Of a stretch of DNA of 55,567 bases, positions 1-7,128 are shown one piece after another. This DNA comes from an uncultured Bacteroides sp. (GTDB lineage Bacteria > Bacteroidota > Bacteroidia > Bacteroidales > Bacteroidaceae). The first letter of the stretch is position 1; each line of letters begins with the position of its first letter. The notes beneath the pieces were generated by a model, which saw only the letters and a list, made by a program, of their open reading frames with translations, was not told where the DNA came from and did not search any database. The stretch spans positions 1 to 55,567 of the forward strand of contig CALUOU010000004.1 of the NCBI GenBank assembly GCA_944322335.1, read 5' to 3'. The position numbers were made by a program, and so were the translations under genes.

Positions 1-1162
1 TGAACTCCCCGAACTCGCTCCGTATAATCAGCTCCCGCTTCTCGCCCTCCTCGATGCGGCCGATGACCTGCGCGTCGATGTTGAACGACTTGCTGATGGC
101 GATGACCTCCTCGGCGTGCTCCGGCGAGAGATAGACCTCCAGACGATGGCCCATGTTGAACACCTTGTACATCTCATCCCACTCCGTGCCGCTCTGCTCC
201 TTGATGGTGCGGAACAGCGGGGGTACGGGGAAGAGGTTGTCCTTGATGACGAGGCAGTTGTCACCTACGAAGTGCAGCACCTTGGTCTGTGCGCCGCCCG
301 AACAGTGTACCATGCCGTGAATCTCCGGACGCAGGGCATCCAGCAACCGTTTCACCACCGGGGCATAGGTACGGGTGGGTGAAAGCACCAGTTTGCCTGC
401 GTCGATGGGGCTGCCCTCCACGGTGTCCGTCAGGCTGAGCGCACCGCTGTACACCAGCTCCTGTGGCACGGCATGGTCATAGCTCTCCGGATATTTCTCA
501 GCCAGATACTTGGCAAAGACATCGTGACGTGCCGAGGTCAGGCCGTTGCTGCCCATGCCGCCGTTGTACTCCTTCTCATACGTAGCCTGGCCATAGCTGG
601 CAAGCCCTACGATGACATCGCCCGGACGGATGTTGGCGTTGTCGATCACGTCCGCACGCTTCATGCGGCAGGTCACGGTCGAGTCCACGATGATGGTGCG
701 CACCAAGTCGCCCACGTCGGCCGTCTCACCTCCTGTGGCGTAGACTCCCACGCCCATCCCGCGCAGTTCGGCCAGCAGCTCGTCCGTGCCGTTGATGATG
801 GCCGATATGACCTCGCCCGGCACCAGCAGCTTGTTGCGCCCGATGGTGGAGGAGACGAGGATATTGTCCACCGCGCCCACGCAAAGCAGGTCGTCGATGT
901 TCATGATCAAAGCATCTTGCGCGATGCCTTTCCACACCGAGAGGTCGCCCGTCTCCTTCCAGTAGAGGTAGGCCAGCGAGGACTTGGTGCCCGCGCCGTC
1001 GGCATGCATGATGTTGCAATACTCCGGATCTCCGCCCAGGATGTCGGGAATGATCTTGCAGAAAGCCCTTGGGAAAATTCCCTTATCAATGTTCTTAATG
1101 GCGTTGTGAACGTCTTCTTTCGATGCGCTTACGCCGCGCATCATGTATCTTTGATTGCTCAT
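1..1162 (-). CDS. purM: Phosphoribosylformylglycinamidine cyclo-ligase (AIR synthase), C-terminus cut by window edge
   Basis: AIR synthase closes the imidazole ring in the fifth step of purine synthesis: FGAM plus ATP gives AIR. The minus-strand reading from ATG 1162 starts MSNQRYMMRG and stays open for 387 codons to the window edge, so only the last few residues can be missing. Visible family motifs are HADGAGTKS (residues 53-61) and GGETADVGD (144-152). The upstream neighbour in the same direction is the NgoMIV-like nuclease, whose stop is only 36 bases away. A weak TTG-N19-AAAATTTG arrangement inside the 3' end of that gene could give purM its own promoter; otherwise it would depend on read-through from the restriction-modification genes. 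The product is recognised from the whole sequence. Confidence 0.95.
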   Translation of the reverse strand, partial: MSNQRYMMRGVSASKEDVHNAIKNIDKGIFPRAFCKIIPDILGGDPEYCNIMHADGAGTKSSLAYLYWKETGDLSVWKGIAQDALIMNIDDLLCVGAVDNILVSSTIGRNKLLVPGEVISAIINGTDELLAELRGMGVGVYATGGETADVGDLVRTIIVDSTVTCRMKRADVIDNANIRPGDVIVGLASYGQATYEKEYNGGMGSNGLTSARHDVFAKYLAEKYPESYDHAVPQELVYSGALSLTDTVEGSPIDAGKLVLSPTRTYAPVVKRLLDALRPEIHGMVHCSGGAQTKVLHFVGDNCLVIKDNLFPVPPLFRTIKEQSGTEWDEMYKVFNMGHRLEVYLSPEHAEEVIAISKSFNIDAQVIGRIEEGEKRELIIRSEFGEF

Positions 1163-1198
1163 AATGGTATGAAATGTTTTTTAGTTTCTATCCAAATT

Positions 1199-2059
1199 TT
1201 ATACAGCTAAGTCCAATGGCAAGTCACTGATGTCTTTTAGTCGTTTTCCTTGAATCAATATGTTTAAGAGTTCGATGGAATCTTCCGCCTGTGTGTCTTT
1301 CACCGCCTCAATCAATTCATATAAAGCAAAGTGATAGACGCAGTCGATATCGCCCGTTCCCATGGCCAAGGAAGCAAGTCTTGCTGGCATAGGTTCTCCT
1401 GTCACCACCACAATATGTGGCAAACGGCCTTTCCGATTGCGGATAAGTCCTAAAGCTTCCGTCCGGCTATTTTGCGCCCGGTCACTACGCATAGTCCATT
1501 TGGCAGAAATGGAAGCATGCAAAATGGGAAGTCCTCCATTACTTTCCCGTATATCCGCCAATCGGGAAATGCAGCCGTCCACAACTGCCAATGTCGCGTT
1601 TATTGTATCGTCAGGTTCCGTTTCCCGATAAATGACCACATCAGGCGCAACCATATAGTCGTTGCCCATGCAGGCTGCCAGTCGGGCATCACTTCTGGTC
1701 AGTTGGTTCAAATATTCCAAATGTTCATATTGCGCGAAACTGCTAGCCTTGACTGAGTTGCGGTTTCCAAGCTTGATTATATGCCATTTTCCCGGACGCA
1801 GATTCTGCAAGTTAGGGAACGTATCCCTTAGAAAATTCATGTTTATTTGTTCAAATTTAGCGCCTGACGTTTGTCCTACAGCTTTTTCGTGTACTTCAGC
1901 CATAAGCCGTTCGGCAATGCCTTGAGCGATGCGGACAGATAGTTTGGACGAGCTGTCAGCATTGCTTGATACGCCTTTGCTATCAATAGTCAATACACCC
2001 TTAGACAGCAGTTCTTGATGATACTTCTTTCTTGCTTCTGCTATAAGTACACTTTTCAT
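1199..2059 (-). CDS. ngoMIVR: Type II restriction endonuclease, NgoMIV family (predicted target GCCGGC)
   Basis: Cytosolic homotetrameric type II nuclease family that cuts G^CCGGC. The protein has 286 residues, the length I recall for R.NgoMIV, and the key positions fall on the same numbers: Glu70, Asp140 (in APD), Ser185-x-Lys187, Arg191 and Glu201, which form the PD...SxK...E active site of the Cfr10I/NgoMIV group. The stretch from residue 180 (LHASISAKWTMRSDRAQN) and the C-terminal GKRLKDISDLPLDLAV also match my memory of NgoMIV. The gene starts inside the methyltransferase gene (59-base overlap), which suggests coupled translation. All catalytic positions are intact, so it is probably active. 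Specificity is inferred from the family and is not seen directly. Confidence 0.96.
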   Translation of the reverse strand: MKSVLIAEARKKYHQELLSKGVLTIDSKGVSSNADSSSKLSVRIAQGIAERLMAEVHEKAVGQTSGAKFEQINMNFLRDTFPNLQNLRPGKWHIIKLGNRNSVKASSFAQYEHLEYLNQLTRSDARLAACMGNDYMVAPDVVIYRETEPDDTINATLAVVDGCISRLADIRESNGGLPILHASISAKWTMRSDRAQNSRTEALGLIRNRKGRLPHIVVVTGEPMPARLASLAMGTGDIDCVYHFALYELIEAVKDTQAEDSIELLNILIQGKRLKDISDLPLDLAV

Positions 2060-3311
2060 AATCCAACACTTTTCTTATTTGTAAACCGACTTTCATAGCT
2101 ACAGGCGGCGGAAAGGCGTTGCCTATCATGCGGCAGGCTGTTGTCTTTTTTGTCCCGAAATCCCAATCATCAGGAAAGCCCTGCAGACGTGCCAACATCC
2201 TTGGTGTGAGCCTCGGCATGCCTTCAAAATCCGCAGCGGGAGCTTCATTGGCCACCCCTTTTCCGTCCACCCCCAATTCAGCCCATGCCCGTCTGGCCCG
2301 TGACGGTCCCAGATCCGGGCCGCCATGCTTCTTGCTCCCGCCCACAAGGGTCGGAGCTATTTTGTTTGCCTTAGTTTTCCATTCGGAAGCTTGTCTCCAA
2401 CCATTGGCAGACATCAGGTCAAAAAGAGTTTCTCCCACAGTCAGCGTTTCTTCCGACCGTTTTTCAGGAAAAGCAAACAGATCATGTAGATCTTTCCGGA
2501 TTCCTACAATGACAACCCGAGGACGCAATTGAGGCACCCCGTAATCGGAAGCATTCAGCAATTGGATATGAGGACGATAGCCTAAATCCTCCAATTCCTT
2601 TAATATGTTCTGCCGATATGCATCAAATTTAGGATCCAATAATCCCCGCACATTCTCTATCATGACAACACGCGGATTGATTTCTCTCACCAGCCGAAGC
2701 ATTTGCGGAAACAAGTCACGTTCATCCTCAGCACCCAATTGTTTGCCTGCCACACTGAAGGGTGGGCATGGCACACCACCAGCCAGCAGATCTATCCGTC
2801 CCCGAAAGGGTGTCCCGTCAAAGTGATGAACATCCAAACATTGCACATCCCATTGCGGACGGTTGCGCCTAAGACATTCACAATAGTCCTTTTCATATTC
2901 TACTAATTTCACATGAGTGAAACCGGCTTTTTCAAGCCCCAACGCCTGTCCGCCAGCACCGGCACATATTTCTATTGAGGTATACTGATCTTTTGCTGTT
3001 GTCATGTCTTTCTCATAAATCAGAATCCTCTCTCCACATCTATTACCTGTAGCGAACGGCAACAGACAATCATCCTCAAACAGATCTACCGGCCGTCTCA
3101 GCAGTTTGCCCAAAACGACAGCAATGTGTGAGACTGCCGCCAACGGTGCCCCTTCCTCGCCTTCGGCATATTGGAACAAAATGCCAATACCGCTTCCCGA
3201 CTCTTCCCTGCCCTGCGGGCAAGTGCCAAGCAGCCAGGCCCGTTTCACAGGCAACCCTGCCAAATAAGCCTGAATTTCAGGGAGAAGAAAACTGATTTCA
3301 TTGCTAATCAT
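2001..3311 (-). CDS. ngoMIVM: DNA (cytosine-5) methyltransferase of the NgoMIV-like system, with degenerate nucleotidyltransferase-like N-terminus
   Basis: Protects GCCGGC sites from the partner nuclease. With the start at 3311 the protein has 436 residues. C5-methylase motifs are complete: motif I CAGAGG (116-121), the catalytic Cys182 in GGVPCPPFS, ENV (219-221), QLRPR (261-265) and a C-terminal GNAFPPP. Residues 20-101 are not part of the methylase. They resemble a minimal (MNT) nucleotidyltransferase, with LLGTCPQGREESGSGIGILF in place of the family's GS...SDxD, then VDLFEDDCLLPF and ILIYEK. Both catalytic aspartates are glycines, so this part should be inactive. A longer ATG at 3401 exists, but a good promoter -7 box (3334-3341) lies downstream of it, and the nucleotidyltransferase homology begins near 3311. 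Confidence 0.93.
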   Translation of the reverse strand: MISNEISFLLPEIQAYLAGLPVKRAWLLGTCPQGREESGSGIGILFQYAEGEEGAPLAAVSHIAVVLGKLLRRPVDLFEDDCLLPFATGNRCGERILIYEKDMTTAKDQYTSIEICAGAGGQALGLEKAGFTHVKLVEYEKDYCECLRRNRPQWDVQCLDVHHFDGTPFRGRIDLLAGGVPCPPFSVAGKQLGAEDERDLFPQMLRLVREINPRVVMIENVRGLLDPKFDAYRQNILKELEDLGYRPHIQLLNASDYGVPQLRPRVVIVGIRKDLHDLFAFPEKRSEETLTVGETLFDLMSANGWRQASEWKTKANKIAPTLVGGSKKHGGPDLGPSRARRAWAELGVDGKGVANEAPAADFEGMPRLTPRMLARLQGFPDDWDFGTKKTTACRMIGNAFPPPVAMKVGLQIRKVLDYEKCTYSRSKKEVSSRTAV

Positions 3312-3333
3312 AGATTTACTTGTATTATTTCTG

Positions 3334-3341
3334 CAAAGATA
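3334..3341 (-). promoter_or_regulatory. Promoter -7 box of the restriction-modification genes
   Basis: The minus strand reads TATCTTTG, a perfect TAnnTTTG, 22 bases before the ATG at 3311. It implies a transcription start near 3327 and a very short leader, and it argues against the alternative ATG at 3401. No convincing -33 TTTG is seen. Confidence 0.6.
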
Positions 3342-3753
3342 ATATTTACAAATGGATTTTTCTCCCTTGAACGGAAGAAAAAGCATTTTTTCAGAAAGCA
3401 TTCCTCCCTATGCATCCGCTTTTCAAACACGGCACCGTTGACTGCCAAACGCAATAAGGCTGACCGTGTCCGACCTTTCTCTCTTCCAGCCATTCAGGAC
3501 CAGTTTGATAAACGTCCGTTTTCTTATTGGTTCCACTTCGTTTTCTTGTTGTTTCTATTCTCTTTTCTTATTGAATAGTTGCACAGTCCTTGCACAGGGG
3601 CAAAACCCGCCTGCTTTCATAAGCTGCCTGCACAGCCTCCCATCCGTTCATCGCCAAACAGCCTTCACGCCTTCACCACCTTATAGAGCACTGACACACA
3701 AAGCATTTCAGTGAAACATATGCAAAAGAGCCGCTTTCACGCCCCTCACCAGG

Positions 3754-3788
3754 GTATACAAATCATGCAAATAGAGTATACAAATCAT
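3754..3788. repeat. 13-base direct repeat
   Basis: GTATACAAATCAT occurs at 3754-3766 and again at 3776-3788, exactly 22 bases (about two helical turns) apart. This spacing would suit a dimeric or cooperative DNA-binding protein, but no adjacent promoter is evident. Confidence 0.7.
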
Positions 3789-4044
3789 TCACAGAGGAAG
3801 TTTCACAGGAACAGACGGAAGCGAATTGTGAAAGCAAGGGGGGGGTGAAGGCTACCGGCTGTGAATCTTTCACCGTATTCAATAGAAAATCAAACAGATG
3901 GAAGCACGGTGAAAGTGTGAAGGATTCATCACATAAAAAGATATAAAAAGGGAGTCAGACTGGGTGTAAGCAATCAACACAGACAACATTTTTCAATCTG
4001 CGCACTCTATATTCTGTCACAAAACAGGAAAGCATTGATACAGT

Positions 4045-4132
4045 CCTTCCACCGCACGCGCCCCGCCCTTCCACCGCACGCGCCCCGCCCTTCCACCGCA
4101 CGCGTCCCGCCCTTCCGCCGCACGCGTGGCGT
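4045..4132. repeat. 22-bp GC-rich tandem repeat, about four copies
   Basis: The unit CCTTCCACCGCACGCGCCCC GC starts at 4045, 4067, 4089 and 4111; the first two copies are identical, the third differs by one base and the fourth diverges at its end. On the minus strand each unit contains CGTGCGG(T/C)GG, a motif that reappears in the 42.9-kb gap. Confidence 0.9.
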
Positions 4133-4285
4133 CCAACCAGTCTCACGCATGGATCAGACAAGAATGAAAGACAGACAAAAAAAGACCGGAAGCCATGCCT
4201 ACAGTCAGGACAGCCTCCGGCCTTTATTTTAAAAGAGAATTCAACAGGCGGCAATGGCGGCACTCCTCCTTTTCATCCTTTATAG

Positions 4286-4870
4286 TCAGAATTCTACTGT
4301 CGGCGCCACTTCCGCTCCTTCTTGCGCCTCGAAATAGGCACGCTTGTCAAAGCCAAAGAGGCCAGCCAGAATGTTCTTTGGGAAACGGCGGATAGCCGTG
4401 TTGTAGGCGCGTGCGGCATCGTTGAAATTCTTGCGGGCCACATTGATGCGGTTTTCCGTACCCTCTAACTGAGCCTGCAGCTCCAGGAAGTTCTGGTTGG
4501 CCTTCAGGTCGGGATAACGTTCGCTGATGGCCAGAAGCTTGCCCAGGGCCGAAGCCAGCTGGCCTTGCGCGGCCTGATATTCAGCCAGCTTTTCAGGAGT
4601 CAGGTCACTGGGATCCACTTTGATTTGTGTAGCTTTGCTGCGGGCTTCGATCACTCCCTCCAGTGTTTCCCGCTCGTGTGAGGCATAGCCTTTGACGGTA
4701 TTCACCAGATTGGGGATGAGATCGGCACGGCGCTGGTACTGTGTCTCCACATTGGCCCACTGGTTGCTCACCCCCTCGTCCATCGAAACGAGACCGTTAT
4801 AACCCGTTACGCCCCAAATGGCTACCAATACGACGACTGCTACAATGATGATGGTTGTTGTCTTTTTCAT
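4286..4870 (-). CDS. lemA: LemA family membrane protein
   Basis: 194 residues. One N-terminal membrane helix (about residues 6-22, rich in Val/Ile) is followed by the long helical LemA domain, with the signatures YNGLVSMDEGVSNQWANVE, RRADLIPNLVNTVKGYASHE and, near the end, ENRINVARKNFNDAARAYN. The domain is expected to lie on the outer face of the inner membrane. The molecular role of LemA is not settled. It is the second gene of a pair with the YgcG-like gene 50 bases upstream, an association common in bacteria that suggests joint work in envelope maintenance. The product is identified from the complete sequence and its length is normal for the family. Confidence 0.95.
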   Translation of the reverse strand: MKKTTTIIIVAVVVLVAIWGVTGYNGLVSMDEGVSNQWANVETQYQRRADLIPNLVNTVKGYASHERETLEGVIEARSKATQIKVDPSDLTPEKLAEYQAAQGQLASALGKLLAISERYPDLKANQNFLELQAQLEGTENRINVARKNFNDAARAYNTAIRRFPKNILAGLFGFDKRAYFEAQEGAEVAPTVEF

Positions 4871-4920
4871 ACTTTACTTTTTTGCTTTATTAAATAGATT
4901 ATTTTGATTCATTCCTGATG

Positions 4921-5895
4921 TCAGAAGTCCGATCCGGCTCCCCCGCCGCCTCCGCTTCCGCCGCCGAAACTGCCTCCGCTGAAACCTCCTCCACCGCCTC
5001 TTCCGCCGAAGCCTCCGAATCCGCCAAAGATAACCGGTCCGCCCCAGCCGCCTCCGTTGCTGCGATTGTTATAGTTGTGACGCTCCCTGCGGGTAACCAC
5101 ATGTCCGCAATTCTGGCATATATATATGACATCTTCTGTCTTCACTCCGTTATGGAAAGAGACCGTCTGGCTGCTGGCCCGTTTCAAGACACGCTTCCGG
5201 CACTTGGGACAACGGATGGAACGGTTCTTATTAGAAGCTACAGCCACCGCCACCCAGACGGCTAAGAAAAAGAGAAACAATAAAACGACAATCGTGCCTC
5301 CGCTCAAAAGGCTGTCCCCGCTGTCTCCCTCATTTTCCATCGAGCCGTCCAGCCGCGCACACGCGGCGCGCACACCGGCCACCATACCCTCGCTCCAACG
5401 TCCGTCTTTCAGGTAGGGAATCATCTCTTGTGTCTGGATGCGCTTGCAGATGGCGTCAGGCAAAGGGCCTTCCAGGCCATAGCCCGTATAGAACTGTATG
5501 CGCCGCTGCCCGGTAACAAGCAGAATGACCAGTCCGTTGTCCTTTCCCTTTTTCCCTACACCCCATGAATTGAGCAATTCGTGACAAAAGTCGAAACTGT
5601 CGGCATCGCCTATACTGGGCACTACAGCCACCACCGTTTCGATGCCCGTCTGCTGTTCCAGGCGGTAAAGCATGCGGTCGATGCTGTCTGTCGCTGCGGG
5701 AGAGAGGATGTGTTCGGGATCACACGTATAGCGGTACTTGTTCTGCAAATGTACCTTAGGCAGATTGTCGGGTGTATATACCATGGCCTCTTGCGCCGCC
5801 AAAGGCTGTCCTGCACAACACAGCAGCAGGAAGAGAATGCCGGCCATCCAGGAGCGGCTCAAAGCATGAAAGGTCTTTATTCTATATTTGTCCAT
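4921..5895 (-). CDS. TPM-domain (YgcG-like) membrane protein with zinc ribbon and Gly-rich tail
   Basis: 324 residues. A signal sequence (about 12-34) is followed by a TPM domain (about 58-185: YTCDPEHILSPAATDSIDRM..., ...WGVGKKGKDNGLVILLV, TGYGLEGPLPDA), which in this family sits outside the inner membrane. A membrane helix follows (about 200-220), then a zinc ribbon with two cysteine pairs (CPKC and CQNC) and a glycine/serine tail ending GGGAGSDF. This is the usual YgcG architecture. The function is unknown; TPM domains have been linked to membrane-protein quality control. It is the first gene of the pair with lemA and has a promoter box at 5926-5933. Confidence 0.9.
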   Translation of the reverse strand: MDKYRIKTFHALSRSWMAGILFLLLCCAGQPLAAQEAMVYTPDNLPKVHLQNKYRYTCDPEHILSPAATDSIDRMLYRLEQQTGIETVVAVVPSIGDADSFDFCHELLNSWGVGKKGKDNGLVILLVTGQRRIQFYTGYGLEGPLPDAICKRIQTQEMIPYLKDGRWSEGMVAGVRAACARLDGSMENEGDSGDSLLSGGTIVVLLFLFFLAVWVAVAVASNKNRSIRCPKCRKRVLKRASSQTVSFHNGVKTEDVIYICQNCGHVVTRRERHNYNNRSNGGGWGGPVIFGGFGGFGGRGGGGGFSGGSFGGGSGGGGGAGSDF

Positions 5896-5925
5896 TTTCC
5901 TTTGTCTGTTTTAAAGATGACGCGG

Positions 5926-5933
5926 CAAAGATA
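5926..5933 (-). promoter_or_regulatory. Promoter -7 box for the ygcG-like/lemA pair
   Basis: The minus strand reads TATCTTTG about 31 bases before the ATG at 5895. It is a perfect Bacteroidetes -7 element; no -33 element is clear. Confidence 0.55.
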
Positions 5934-6335
5934 ACAGAATGCAGACAAAAAAGAAAGAATCGAAAGGAATATTCACTATTTATTCGTAAAAACAACTCGA
6001 AAGCGGCAAGTGCCCCATGGCAAAACGGGAATATACGGAAAAAGCCGCCATCTCCCGATACCGGCTTCCCACTTGAAAAATGTTCTTAATTACCTGATCA
6101 AATTCTCATTTATTTTCAAATGTACATGAGAAAGATTGTGTATAAAGAGAGTTGCTTGTCGTCAAAAAAGCCAATACCCCGTCCTGCAAGACGGTTTTCT
6201 GTCCTTATGCCTCCTTTGCTGAAAGATATGCAAATATAGTAAAAGAAAGCTACGCTCAAATGATTCTCTCCAGATTTAACTTTCTTTAATGCGCTGTATC
6301 TCTCCATAATAACCGATATTATCGCCGCATATCTC

Positions 6336-6343
6336 TATCTTTG
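6336..6343 (+). promoter_or_regulatory. Promoter -7 box for the HAD phosphatase
   Basis: TATCTTTG followed by CCGC lies 27 bases before the chosen ATG at 6371. It supports that start and a short leader. Confidence 0.55.
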
Positions 6344-6370
6344 CCGCAAAACTAACAAATGAGATGTAAC

Positions 6371-7021
6371 ATGAAGAAATTGGTAATATTCGATTTGGAC
6401 GGCACCCTGCTCAACACCATCGATGATTTGGGCTTGAGCACCAACTATGCCTTGCAAGCTTTAGGATATCCCACACACGACCTTAGTGCCTATCCGCAAA
6501 TGGTGGGCAATGGCATCAACAAACTTATCGAACGCGCCCTGCCCGAAGGAGAAAAGACGGAAGAGAACGTGCGGAGAATGCGAAGTGAGTTTATCCCCTA
6601 CTACAACCTGCACAATGCCGACCGCACCCTTCCCTATCCGGGCATTCCCGAACTGCTGCAAAACCTGAATGAACGCGGTGTCCTGATGGCTGTGGCCTCA
6701 AACAAATATCAGCAGGCGACAGAAAAGCTCATCGCCCATTACTTCCCCTCTATCCCCTTTGCAGCCGTACTGGGGCAGCGGGACGGCGTGGCGGTCAAGC
6801 CGGATCCCGCCATCGTGGAAGACATTCTGCAAATGACCAGGCTGGAACACACAGACGCGCTGTACGTGGGAGATTCCGGCGTGGACATGCAAACTGCCGC
6901 CAACGCCAATGTGGAAGCCTGCGGCGTGACATGGGGATTCCGTCCGCGCACAGAGTTGGAGGCGTTCTCGCCTGCCCACATTGTCAGCAGTCCGAAAGAG
7001 ATAAGCGTTCTCGTATGCTGA
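6371..7021 (+). CDS. HAD-family hydrolase, phosphoglycolate-phosphatase-like
   Basis: 216 residues of a cytosolic HAD phosphatase with the PGP/Gph-type helical cap. All four HAD motifs are present: DLDGT (Asp8 and Asp10 as nucleophile and acid/base), ASNK (motif II), VKPDPA with its Lys (motif III) and VGDSGVDM (motif IV). The start at ATG 6371 (MKKLVIFDLDGT) is preferred to the ATG at 6359, because family members begin just before the first motif. Substrates in this group include 2-phosphoglycolate and related phosphoesters; the true substrate cannot be read from sequence. It stands alone, convergent with the HTCS gene. Confidence 0.85.
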   Translation: MKKLVIFDLDGTLLNTIDDLGLSTNYALQALGYPTHDLSAYPQMVGNGINKLIERALPEGEKTEENVRRMRSEFIPYYNLHNADRTLPYPGIPELLQNLNERGVLMAVASNKYQQATEKLIAHYFPSIPFAAVLGQRDGVAVKPDPAIVEDILQMTRLEHTDALYVGDSGVDMQTAANANVEACGVTWGFRPRTELEAFSPAHIVSSPKEISVLVC

Positions 7022-7075
7022 AACGGAAGGGAGTCAGAAAGAGCCACAAGCCGGTAACTTTTTCCGGACAGGCAG

Positions 7076-7106
7076 GAAAGCGTTTTGCCAGACTGCAAAC
7101 GCTTTC
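7076..7106. terminator. Stem-loop between convergent genes
   Basis: A perfect 10-base stem, GAAAGCGTTT (7076-7085) pairing with AAACGCTTTC (7097-7106), has an 11-base loop. It lies between the phosphatase stop and the HTCS stop and could end both transcripts, but neither side has a run of T. Confidence 0.45.
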
Positions 7107-7128
7107 TCCTCATAAATTCTTATGACTC

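Larger units (their letters stand above)
3312..4285. other. 974-base gap with repeats, no convincing gene
   Basis: Lies between the methyltransferase start and the lemA stop. Open frames here are low-complexity and resemble nothing known. The gap holds the methyltransferase promoter, a 13-base direct repeat (3754-3788), a run of eight G (3838-3845), a small hairpin GGTGAAG/CTTTCACC (3844-3874) and a 22-bp tandem array (4045-4132). Words of the type TTCAC/GTGAA recur many times between 3720 and 3930. No tRNA or riboswitch was recognised. Confidence 0.6.
5896..6370. other. 475-base divergent gap
   Basis: Separates the divergently transcribed ygcG-like gene and the HAD phosphatase. It holds one promoter -7 box for each side (5926-5933 minus, 6336-6343 plus). 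The rest is AT-rich, with no convincing coding frame, RNA gene or repeat. Confidence 0.6.

Noticed and set aside
3312..3401. Longer methyltransferase start at 3401
   Set aside because: A perfect -7 box lies downstream of it, and the added 30 residues are not like any family.
3955..4263. Minus-strand open frame of 102 codons
   Set aside because: It reads through the 22-bp tandem array and gives low-complexity Arg/Gly sequence without family likeness.
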